The notes below the pieces were generated by a model. That model did not search any database. It was not told the origin of the DNA and saw nothing but the letters and a program-made list of their open reading frames with translations. Shown piece by piece: positions 38,250 through 45,402 of a DNA stretch of 64,000 bases. The translations under genes were made by a program, and so were the position numbers. This DNA is from Prevotella merdae. GTDB taxonomy: Bacteria; Bacteroidota; Bacteroidia; Bacteroidales; Bacteroidaceae. How positions within the stretch are numbered: the stretch's first letter is position 1; each line of letters begins with the position of its first letter. The stretch covers positions 728,404-792,403 of the forward strand of contig NZ_LT985323.1 in NCBI RefSeq assembly GCF_900290275.1, given 5' to 3'.

Positions 38250-40865
38250 ATGAACATAACAAAGGTGTTGACAACACTCTGCATCCTTGCATGCAGCATC
38301 ATAGCTAAGGCGCAGGACAAAATAGTTTATCCGGATATCTCGTATGCCGTCTTCTGCTTGAAAAAAAAAATTGCCGGACTTGCCGTGTCGGGAGCCGATG
38401 GCTACGAAGACTATATGCTCACAGGTATTTCTGGACTCACTATAGGTGAGGAGATAGAATTGCCGGGCGACCAGATAACAGACGCCGTAAAACATTACTG
38501 GAAATACGGACTGTTCTCGGATGTGTCTATCTCGGTTGACTCGCTTGTGCACGACAAAGCATACCTGCATATACATTTGCAGATGCGCCCGCGTGTGTCA
38601 ACTATCAACTACGTCGGACTGAAGAAGTCGGAACGTACTGATATGGAGGAAAAGCTTGGACTGCTTAAGGGCGCACAGATAACGCCTAACATGATAGACC
38701 GTGCCAAGTTGCTTGCTAAGAAGTACTTCGACGACAAAGGCTTCAAGAACGCTGACATACAGATTGTGCAGCGCGATGACGTGGCACAGAAGAACCAGGT
38801 GATTCTTGATGTCATAATCGACAAGAAGGAGAAAATGAAGATTAAAACCATTACTATCGAGGGCAATAAAGCTCTAAGCGATGGTAAAATTAAGGGTGGA
38901 TTCCTACGTAAGGGTGCTTTTGCCAAGACACACGAGGCTGGTAAGTTAGGCTCGTTCCTTAAGGCCAAGAAGTATACACCCGAACGATGGAAAGCCGACA
39001 AGCAGAAGCTCATCGACAAGTACAATGAATACGGCTACCGCGATGCTGTTATTCTAGGCGACTCGGTATGGAATGTCGACAGTAAGCACGTTAGCATACT
39101 CATCAAGGTAGACGAAGGCAAGAAATACTTCGTACGCAATATACGCTGGGTGGGCAATACCGTATACAACTCCGACTATCTCTCTGCTGTACTAGGCATG
39201 AAGAAGGGAGACGTATACAACCAAAAGCATATGAACAAGCGTCTTACCGAAGACGACGACGCTGTAGGCAACAACTACTGGAACAACGGTTACATGTTCT
39301 ACTCGCTGCATCCTACTGAAGTAAATATCGTGGGCGACTCTATCGACCTTGAGATGCGTATATTTGAGGGCCCCCAGGCTCACGTCAACCATGTGCGTAT
39401 CAACGGAAACGACCGTCTATACGAGAATGTTGTACGTCGCGAGCTTCGTACAAAGCCTGGCGATCTATTCTCTAAAGAGTCACTGCAACGCTCTGTTCGT
39501 GAGATTGCATCAATGGGCCACTTCGACCCAGAGAAGATAGTACCAGATCCAAAGCCAGATCCAGAGAATGGTACTGTAGACATAAATTACAACCTCGAGC
39601 AGAAGTCAAACGACCAGATTGAATTCTCACTCGGTTGGGGACAGACTGGTGTTATTGGTCGCATCGGATTGAAGCTTAACAACTTCTCTATGCGCAACCT
39701 CTTCAACAAGAATAAGGAGCATCGTGGCATAATGCCTATCGGCGATGGCGAAGTACTATCGCTTGGAGCACAAACCAATGGTACATACTATCAGTCGTAC
39801 AACGCTTCTTACTCAACCAACTGGTTTGGAGGCAAACGACCAATACAGTTCTCTGTAGGTGCTTACTTCTCTAAGCAGACCGACGTGTCGAGCAACTACT
39901 ATAATAGTGGTTACTTCAACAACTACTATAATTATATGTATGGCTACGGCAACTATGGCAGCTACAACAACTATGAGTCGTACTACGACCCCGATAAGTA
40001 TGTCAAGTTGTTCGGTCTATCACTTGGCTGGGGCAAACAGTTACGCTGGCCTGACGACTACTTCCAGTTGTCACTCTCGCTGTCGTACACTCGCTATATG
40101 CTTAAGAACTGGAGTTACTTCCTCATGACAAACGGTAACTCTAACAACCTTAACCTCAGCATCCAGCTATCGCGTACATCTACCGACAACCAACTCTTCC
40201 CACGTCGTGGTTCTGAGTTCATGGCATCGGTTACAATTACTCCGCCATGGTCAGCATGGGATGGAAAAGACTATGAGCACCTCGCTACAAACTCTAAGTC
40301 GGCTACATATAATAAGGAGCAGCAAGAGAAATATCGTTGGGTAGAGTATCACAAGTGGAAGTTTAAGGGCCGTACCTTCACCGCACTTACAAGCGGACAG
40401 AAGTGTCTCGTGCTTATGACACGTCTCGAGTTTGGATTGCTCGGATCTTTCAACAAATGGAAGAAGTCGCCATTTGAAACCTATTATATGGGTGGTGATG
40501 GCATGTCTGGCTATTCTACATCATACGCCGAAGAGACCATCGGTCTTAGAGGTTATGAGAATGGATCGCTCACTCCTTACGGCTACGAGGGTTATGCTTA
40601 CGACCGTATGTCGCTCGAGCTTCGATATCCGTTCCTACTTGGCAACACCACTATCTACGGACTTGGATTTGTTGAGGGTGGTAACGCTTGGACAGATACA
40701 AAGAAGTTCAACCCATTCGATATGAAGCGTTCTGCCGGTATCGGTGTGCGCATCTTCCTACCAATGGTGGGTCTTATGGGTATCGACTGGGCTTATGGCT
40801 TCGACAAGGTATTCGGCACAAGAGGTGGTGCTCAGTTCCACTTCATCTTGGGACAAGAGTTCTAA
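38250..40865 (+). CDS. bamA: Outer-membrane assembly factor BamA (with adapter artefact near N-terminus)
   Basis: BamA inserts beta-barrel proteins into the outer membrane. 871 residues: signal peptide about 1-22, five POTRA domains to about residue 450 (IKTITIEGNKALSDGKIKGG, VNHVRINGNDRLYENVVRREL), then the 16-strand barrel ending GAQFHFILGQEF. Residues 30-41 (ISYAVFCLKKKI) come from an exact sequencing-adapter end plus ten A's (38337-38370), so the true residues 34-41 are unknown; homologues have a motif like GTPKKYEI there. A Tyr/Asn/Gly-rich stretch around residues 545-587 (MYGYGNYGSYNNYESYY) probably forms an external loop. It is followed by three ompH genes. Confidence 0.93.
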   Translation: MNITKVLTTLCILACSIIAKAQDKIVYPDISYAVFCLKKKIAGLAVSGADGYEDYMLTGISGLTIGEEIELPGDQITDAVKHYWKYGLFSDVSISVDSLVHDKAYLHIHLQMRPRVSTINYVGLKKSERTDMEEKLGLLKGAQITPNMIDRAKLLAKKYFDDKGFKNADIQIVQRDDVAQKNQVILDVIIDKKEKMKIKTITIEGNKALSDGKIKGGFLRKGAFAKTHEAGKLGSFLKAKKYTPERWKADKQKLIDKYNEYGYRDAVILGDSVWNVDSKHVSILIKVDEGKKYFVRNIRWVGNTVYNSDYLSAVLGMKKGDVYNQKHMNKRLTEDDDAVGNNYWNNGYMFYSLHPTEVNIVGDSIDLEMRIFEGPQAHVNHVRINGNDRLYENVVRRELRTKPGDLFSKESLQRSVREIASMGHFDPEKIVPDPKPDPENGTVDINYNLEQKSNDQIEFSLGWGQTGVIGRIGLKLNNFSMRNLFNKNKEHRGIMPIGDGEVLSLGAQTNGTYYQSYNASYSTNWFGGKRPIQFSVGAYFSKQTDVSSNYYNSGYFNNYYNYMYGYGNYGSYNNYESYYDPDKYVKLFGLSLGWGKQLRWPDDYFQLSLSLSYTRYMLKNWSYFLMTNGNSNNLNLSIQLSRTSTDNQLFPRRGSEFMASVTITPPWSAWDGKDYEHLATNSKSATYNKEQQEKYRWVEYHKWKFKGRTFTALTSGQKCLVLMTRLEFGLLGSFNKWKKSPFETYYMGGDGMSGYSTSYAEETIGLRGYENGSLTPYGYEGYAYDRMSLELRYPFLLGNTTIYGLGFVEGGNAWTDTKKFNPFDMKRSAGIGVRIFLPMVGLMGIDWAYGFDKVFGTRGGAQFHFILGQEF
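38337..38370. other. Illumina P7 adapter end plus poly-A embedded in bamA (assembly artefact)
   Basis: Bases 38337-38360 are identical, over all 24 positions, to the 3' end of the standard Illumina adapter (begins ATCTCGTATGCC, ends TTCTGCTTG). They are followed by ten A's, the usual read-through signature. The minus strand translates to QAEDGIRD, a well-known contaminant peptide. The insertion keeps the frame open, so annotation pipelines would not notice it. Confidence 0.97.
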
Positions 40866-41010
40866 CAGCCAAGAGCTGTTAGAATTTTGGATTCTGATTT
40901 TTGGATGTGGAATTGCTGACTAACAGCTTATGGCTGATAAAGTTTTTGAATGTGGAATTGTCGGTTACAACCGATAAGGAATTATTCAATTTTGAATTAA
41001 GAATTAGGTT
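40863..41010. other. Gap between bamA and ompH1 with small hairpins
   Basis: CTAACAGC and GCTGTTAG (40863-40884) form an 8 bp hairpin at the bamA stop. Downstream are two imperfect copies of TTTTTGAATGTGGAATTG and a small TCGGTT/AACCGA hairpin. No T-run follows, so bamA and the ompH genes may still be cotranscribed. Confidence 0.5.
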
Positions 41011-41523
41011 ATGAAGAAATTAATGCTGATATGCCTCTTTACCATTACGGCACTGACGGCAAGCGCACAAAAGTTTGCGCTCCTTGATATGGAGTACATC
41101 CTTAAGAACATTCCCGCCTACGAGCGTGCCAATGAGCAGCTCAACCAGGTGTCGAAGAAATGGCAAGCAGAAGTGGAAGCTCTTAATACCGAAGCTTCTA
41201 CTATGTACAAGAACTATCAGAACGAGATGGTGTTCCTATCTGCCGAACAAAAGAAGACACGCCAGGAAGCCATCATGAAGAAGGAAAAGGAGGCAAGCGA
41301 CCTTAAGCGCAAATACTTTGGTCCAGAAGGTGAGCTATTCAAAAAGCGCGAAAGCCTTATGTCGCCTATCCAAGAGGAGATATACACTGCTGTAAAGGAG
41401 ATATCCGAACTACGTGGCTACTCGCTCGTGCTCGACCGAGCATCTGATACTGGCATAATCTTCGGATCTCCAAAGATAGACATCAGCAACGAGGTATTGC
41501 AGAAACTTGGATACGCCAATTAA
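41011..41523 (+). CDS. OmpH/Skp-family periplasmic chaperone (first of three)
   Basis: 170 residues with a signal peptide (about 1-19, ASAQ) and a long coiled-coil middle (about residues 45-115, rich in Lys, Glu and Gln) between beta segments KFALLDMEYILKNIPAY and GYSLVLDRAS. That is the Skp fold: trimeric chaperones that carry unfolded outer-membrane proteins to BamA. It lies 145 bases after bamA. The sequence GIIFGSPKIDISNEVLQKLG ends the protein. Confidence 0.9.
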   Translation: MKKLMLICLFTITALTASAQKFALLDMEYILKNIPAYERANEQLNQVSKKWQAEVEALNTEASTMYKNYQNEMVFLSAEQKKTRQEAIMKKEKEASDLKRKYFGPEGELFKKRESLMSPIQEEIYTAVKEISELRGYSLVLDRASDTGIIFGSPKIDISNEVLQKLGYAN

Positions 41524-41559
41524 GAATAAATTAATAACAAAATAACAAACAAGAAAACA

Positions 41560-42072
41560 ATGAAAAAGCTTATTTTAATGCTTATGCTGTGCATGCCATT
41601 GGCAACATTCGCACAGAAGTTCGGACACGTCAATGCACAGGAAATCATGCAGTCTATGCCTGAGTTCATCAAGGCACGTGGCGAGGTAGAAGCAGCTGCA
41701 AAGCAGTACGACAACGACCTCAAGGCTATGCAGGACGAGTTGCAGCGCAAGGCTCAGGACTACGACAAGAATGCCTCTACAATGAACGAGACAAAGAAGA
41801 AGGAGACAGAGGAATCGCTCCAGCAGATGTACCAGAAGATACAGCAGACAGCCCAGGACAACCAGCAGGCTCTTGGCAAGTTGCAGCAGGACAAGATAGG
41901 TCCTATCACCAACAAGTTGGTAGAGGCTATCAAGGCTGTAGGCAAGGCAGGTGGCTATGTATACATCATGGACGTAACAAGCGGCATTCCTTACATCAGC
42001 GATACACTGAGCAAGGACGTTACAGCAGAGGTTAAGGCCCAGCTCAACAAGCCGGCTGCTGCCAAGAAGTAA
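41560..42072 (+). CDS. OmpH/Skp-family periplasmic chaperone (second of three)
   Basis: 170 residues, signal peptide to FAQ, then KFGHVNAQEIMQSMPEF, a long Gln/Lys/Glu coiled coil, and GGYVYIMDVTSGIPYIS near the C-terminus, ending in an Ala/Lys-rich tail (KPAAAKK). Same family and length as the gene before it, 36 bases upstream, but clearly diverged, so the pair is an old duplication. It is followed by a terminator-like hairpin. Confidence 0.9.
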   Translation: MKKLILMLMLCMPLATFAQKFGHVNAQEIMQSMPEFIKARGEVEAAAKQYDNDLKAMQDELQRKAQDYDKNASTMNETKKKETEESLQQMYQKIQQTAQDNQQALGKLQQDKIGPITNKLVEAIKAVGKAGGYVYIMDVTSGIPYISDTLSKDVTAEVKAQLNKPAAAKK

Positions 42073-42125
42073 TGACCAAATCAAGTTTATCGAATAATTT
42101 CAATAATAATCAGATAGTTTGCAGA

Positions 42126-42162
42126 GGGGGATGGAGGCAAAGCGTTGCCAGTCCCCCTTTTT
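42126..42162 (+). terminator. Terminator-like hairpin between ompH2 and ompH3
   Basis: GGGGGA (42126-42131) and TCCCCC (42152-42157) enclose a second stem GGCAA/TTGCC, and five T's follow directly. It lies 20 bases before the third ompH ATG, so it may lower expression of that gene. Confidence 0.75.
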
Positions 42163-42184
42163 GATTTTTAGTAAAAACATCATT

Positions 42185-42685
42185 ATGAAGAAGCTTTTAT
42201 TTTCATTCCTTATGCTTGCTATCCCACTAATGGCGAGCGCACAAATACGTATGGGCTACTTCAGCTACAACGCCATACTTACCACCATGACCGACTATGA
42301 GCTTGCAAAGCGTAGTGTTGACGATCTGCGTCTTAAGTACGATGCCGAGATGAAACGATCAGAAAAGGAATTTAATGATAAGTATGAGGAATTTCTTGAG
42401 GTTCAACGCGACCTTGTTCCGTCTATCTTGCGCAAGCGTCAAGCCGAACTTCAGGAGATGATGGAAAAGAATACTGCCTTTAAGAACGATGCCATACGTC
42501 TGCTCGAGCAGGCAGAGAACGATGCCTTAGCTCCAGTAAAACGCAAGCTCAACGAAGCTGTGGCTCGCGTTGGTCGTGAACGTGGCTACATACTTGTGCT
42601 TAACACCGACAACGATGCATGCCCATATATCGACCCAGAACTGGGCGAGGATGCTACAGAGGCCATTAAAGAGGCAATAAAGTAG
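42185..42685 (+). CDS. OmpH/Skp-family periplasmic chaperone (third of three)
   Basis: 166 residues with signal peptide MKKLLFSFLMLAIPLMASAQ, then IRMGYFSYNAIL, a coiled-coil middle (LRLKYDAEMKRSEKEFNDKYEE) and GYILVLNTDNDACPYIDPELG near the end. Start taken at the ATG at 42185 because the in-frame codons upstream cross the hairpin. It is the most diverged of the three copies and is separated from the others by a terminator-like hairpin. Confidence 0.88.
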   Translation: MKKLLFSFLMLAIPLMASAQIRMGYFSYNAILTTMTDYELAKRSVDDLRLKYDAEMKRSEKEFNDKYEEFLEVQRDLVPSILRKRQAELQEMMEKNTAFKNDAIRLLEQAENDALAPVKRKLNEAVARVGRERGYILVLNTDNDACPYIDPELGEDATEAIKEAIK

Positions 42686-42689
42686 AATG

Positions 42690-42871
42690 AAGGCAGAAGT
42701 TAAGGAGTTAAGAAGTTAAGGAGTTAAGAAGTTAAGAAGTTAAGCCATATGTCTTTATGTCAAATATTAAAGTGGTCAAAAGCTAATGGCTTAACTTCTG
42801 CCTACTTAACTTCTGCCTACTTAACTTCTGCCTACTTAACTCCTGCCTACTTAACTCCTCCTCTTAACTCC
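42690..42871. repeat. Inverted arrays of GTTAAG/CTTAAC repeats between ompH3 and murI
   Basis: A purine-rich array of AAGTTAAGGAGTTAAG units (42692-42744) is mirrored by a pyrimidine-rich array of 15-base CTTAACTTCTGCCTA units (about five, 42790-42871). GGCAGAAGTTAAG on the left is the exact complement of CTTAACTTCTGCC on the right, so RNA from this region can fold into one long imperfect hairpin. Confidence 0.85.
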
Positions 42872-42891
42872 AAAACTAAATAATAACAACA

Positions 42892-43734
42892 ATGAACTTT
42901 CCTAAATCCCCAGGGCCAATAGGAGTATTCGACTCTGGTTACGGCGGACTAACCGTATTGCACGGCATCCGACAGTTACTGCCGCAGTACGATTATATGT
43001 ACCTTGGCGACAATGCGCGTGCACCTTATGGCTCACGCTCGTTTGAGGTGGTATACCAGTTTACACGACAAGCAGTATTAAAACTGTTTGCCATGGGTTG
43101 CCATCTTGTTATACTTGGCTGCAACACAGCCTCGGCAAAGGCTCTGCGCACTATTCAGCAGCGCGACCTACCACAACTCGACCCTACACGCCGAGTACTT
43201 GGCATCATTCGTCCTACTGCAGAGGTTATAGGTTCGCTAACACGTTCGCGCCACGTGGGTGTGCTTGCTACGGAGGGAACAATTAAGAGCCAGTCTTATT
43301 CGTTGGAAATTAAGAAACTATTTCCTGACATTGAGGTATCGGGTGTAGCATGTCCGCTGTGGGCAGCTATAGTAGAAGCTGGCGAGGCCGACTCGCCTGG
43401 TGCCGACTATTTTGTAAAGAAGCGCATCGACCAGCTTATGCGTAAGGATCCGGACATCGACACCGTCATACTTGGCTGTACACATTATCCCTTGCTAATG
43501 TCGTCTGTTGCCAAGAACATTCCCGATGGAGTGCGCATAATGGCGCAAGGCACCTATGTAGCAGAGTCTTTACAGAACTATCTGGAGCGACATCCCGAAA
43601 TGGAGCACAACATTACCAAGGGCGGCACTTGCCGATATCTTACTACGGAGAGCGAGGAGAGGTTCAGCGAGACGGCACGCATCTTCCTTCACGAGGACGT
43701 AACGGTCAACCATGTAAACCTTACAGAGAACTAA
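42892..43734 (+). CDS. murI: Glutamate racemase
   Basis: MurI supplies D-glutamate for peptidoglycan. 280 residues. Motifs: GVFDSGYGGLTVLHGI near the start, YLGDNARAPYGSR, the first catalytic Cys in LGCNTASAKALR, and the second in LGCTHYPLLM. The C-terminus is normal. It lies downstream of the ompH genes, separated by the inverted repeat arrays. Confidence 0.95.
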   Translation: MNFPKSPGPIGVFDSGYGGLTVLHGIRQLLPQYDYMYLGDNARAPYGSRSFEVVYQFTRQAVLKLFAMGCHLVILGCNTASAKALRTIQQRDLPQLDPTRRVLGIIRPTAEVIGSLTRSRHVGVLATEGTIKSQSYSLEIKKLFPDIEVSGVACPLWAAIVEAGEADSPGADYFVKKRIDQLMRKDPDIDTVILGCTHYPLLMSSVAKNIPDGVRIMAQGTYVAESLQNYLERHPEMEHNITKGGTCRYLTTESEERFSETARIFLHEDVTVNHVNLTEN

Positions 43735-43756
43735 TTTTTATCATCCAACAGTGATT

Positions 43757-43800
43757 TAAATGAATACGTTATCATAGGCCTACGATAACGTATTCATTTA
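43757..43800. repeat. 44 bp near-perfect palindrome with inverted GATAACGTATTCAT copies
   Basis: The two 17-base arms are exact complements and surround TAGGCCTA, with a single mismatched pair (A/C). The arms contain ATGAATACGTTATC (43760-43773) and GATAACGTATTCAT (43784-43797), the 14-mer that also occurs twice at 4182-4217. It is 22 bases past murI and about 100 bases before the metK promoter. It could serve as a murI transcript end or as a protein-binding site. Confidence 0.9.
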
Positions 43801-43903
43801 AACATGCATATTTCTGTCCTTTCACATCCCCTTATTTCCGTCAATAATCCATCCCTTTTCGCAAATAACCCCTGTTTAATTTCGCCACGTCATTTTTTTG
43901 CAG

Positions 43904-43911
43904 TACCTTTG
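43904..43911 (+). promoter_or_regulatory. -7 box of the metK transcript
   Basis: TACCTTTG matches TAnnTTTG. Transcription would start about 43918, just before the riboswitch aptamer, giving a leader of about 200 bases to the metK ATG. Confidence 0.7.
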
Positions 43912-43937
43912 CACTCGATTTCATTATAAGTATAACT

Positions 43938-43993
43938 ATGTGGAAGAATTTGGCTGCTTGCAACCACACTAAAAAATGCTAAAACTGCAAGGC
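43938..43993 (+). promoter_or_regulatory. SAM-II riboswitch aptamer upstream of metK
   Basis: The sequence folds into the H-type pseudoknot of SAM-II RNAs. P1 is GTGG (43940-43943) with CCAC (43964-43967). Its loop holds GAATTTGGCTGCTTGCA, and CTTGCA (43957-43962) pairs with TGCAAG (43986-43991). Between them is the conserved A-rich, GCTAAA-containing linker (CTAAAAAATGCTAAAAC). SAM-II is a class known from alpha-proteobacteria and Bacteroidetes, controlling methionine and SAM genes; metK makes SAM, so feedback makes sense. The family call rests on motif and fold recall, not on a covariance search. Confidence 0.78.
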
Positions 43994-44015
43994 ATAAGCA
44001 CGGCTTTCCGTACGT

Positions 44016-44118
44016 CACGCTACATACATCAGCGTGTCGCAAGCAATGATGGAAGGGCGTCTATGCAGCGGTAATTGGTGTTTTTCCACTAATTTTTTAA
44101 ATTTAAAAATTGGAAAAA
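44016..44118 (+). promoter_or_regulatory. Probable expression platform of the metK riboswitch
   Basis: After the aptamer lie a CACGCT/AGCGTG hairpin (about 44017-44037), a GCAAGC at 44039-44044 that could pair with GCTTGC of the P1 loop (43956-43961), and a hairpin TTTTTCC..AATTTTT / AAAAATT..GGAAAAA (44081-44118) that ends one base before the ATG. The last could hide the ribosome entry site. The pairing scheme is inference from the sequence only. Confidence 0.5.
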
Positions 44119-45378
44119 ATGAATTATCTTTTTTCATCAGAATCAGTTTCAGAAGGCCATCCTGACAAGATAGCCGACCAAATTTCGGACGCTCTTGTAG
44201 ATCAGTTCCTTGCTTACGATGCCAACGCACATTGTGCCATCGAGTCGTTTGTAACAACAGGCCAAGTAGTGATTATGGGCGAGGTGCGCTCAGGTGTGTA
44301 CATCGACCTACAGACCATCGCACGCAAAACAATCAACCAGATTGGCTACAACAAGTCGGAGTATCAGTTTGATGGCAATTCATGTGGTGTGCTTACAGCC
44401 ATCCATGAGCAGAGTGACGACATTAACCGTGGCGTAAGCCGTGCCGAGGAAGAAGAACAAGGCGCTGGCGACCAAGGAATGATGTTTGGTTATGCCACTA
44501 ACGAGACAGAAAACTACATGCCTGTTACGCTCGACCTCGCACAACACATTATGCAGGTGCTTGCCGACATACGCAAGGAGGGCAAGGAAATGACCTATCT
44601 GCGTCCAGACTCTAAGAGCCAGGTTACAGTAGAATATTCGGAGGAGGGTATACCTCAGCGCATCGACACTATCGTAGTATCCACACAGCACGACGAGTTT
44701 GACACCGACGACGAGCGCATGCTTGCTAAGATTAAGAACGATGTGCTCAACATCCTCATGCCACGTGTAAAGGCCGAGATACATAGCGATAAGGTGCTCG
44801 CATTGTTCAACGACGACATCAAATACTTTGTCAATCCTACTGGCAAGTTTGTTATTGGTGGCCCTCACGGCGATACAGGTCTTACTGGCCGTAAGATTAT
44901 CGTAGACACATACGGTGGCAAGGGTGCTCACGGCGGTGGAGCCTTCTCGGGTAAGGACCCATCTAAGGTTGACCGTTCGGCTGCATATGCTACCCGTCAC
45001 ATTGCCAAGAATATGGTAGCAGCAGGCGTTGCCGATGAGATGCTTGTTCAGGTAAGCTATGCCATCGGTGTAGCTGAACCAGTAAACATCTATGTCAATA
45101 CCTACGGACGCTCTAACGTAAAGATGAGCGACGGCGAGATTGCACAGAAGATAAGCAAGCTGTTCGACCTCCGTCCTAAGGCTATAGAGCGTACACTCAA
45201 GTTGCGTCAGCCTATCTACCGCGAGACAGCTGCCTACGGACATATGGGCCGCAAGAACGAGGTGGTTAAGAAGACATTCACATCGCGCTACCACGAAACC
45301 AAGGTTATGGAGGTTGAACTCTTTACATGGGAGAAACTCGACCGCGTGGACGACATCAAGAAAGAATTCGGACTGTAA
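44119..45378 (+). CDS. metK: S-adenosylmethionine synthetase
   Basis: MetK makes SAM from methionine and ATP. Start at the ATG at 44119 (MNYLFSSESVSEGHPDK); an in-frame TTG three codons earlier lies in the hairpin. 419 residues with the standard motifs: GHPDKIADQISDA at the N-terminus, GAGDQGMMFGYA about residue 120, GGPHGDTGLTGRKIIVD with the phosphate loop, and DPSKVDRSAAYA. Preceded by a SAM-II aptamer, so expression is expected to fall when SAM is high. DUF4271 follows after 24 bases. Confidence 0.96.
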   Translation: MNYLFSSESVSEGHPDKIADQISDALVDQFLAYDANAHCAIESFVTTGQVVIMGEVRSGVYIDLQTIARKTINQIGYNKSEYQFDGNSCGVLTAIHEQSDDINRGVSRAEEEEQGAGDQGMMFGYATNETENYMPVTLDLAQHIMQVLADIRKEGKEMTYLRPDSKSQVTVEYSEEGIPQRIDTIVVSTQHDEFDTDDERMLAKIKNDVLNILMPRVKAEIHSDKVLALFNDDIKYFVNPTGKFVIGGPHGDTGLTGRKIIVDTYGGKGAHGGGAFSGKDPSKVDRSAAYATRHIAKNMVAAGVADEMLVQVSYAIGVAEPVNIYVNTYGRSNVKMSDGEIAQKISKLFDLRPKAIERTLKLRQPIYRETAAYGHMGRKNEVVKKTFTSRYHETKVMEVELFTWEKLDRVDDIKKEFGL

Positions 45379-45402
45379 TAGAACCAACAATTAATTCAAA
45401 CA

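Noticed and set aside
38214..38576. Minus-strand frame of 120 codons overlapping the start of bamA
   Set aside because: Its recognisable part (FFFQAEDGIRDI) is the translated adapter and poly-A; the rest is the shadow of bamA.
43938..43982. Short upstream frame (ATG TGG AAG ... TAA) inside the riboswitch
   Set aside because: The 14-codon frame overlaps the conserved aptamer bases and is best explained by the RNA structure.
44380..45390. Long minus-strand frame of 336 codons opposite metK
   Set aside because: Antisense shadow of the well-supported metK; no family motif and no promoter.
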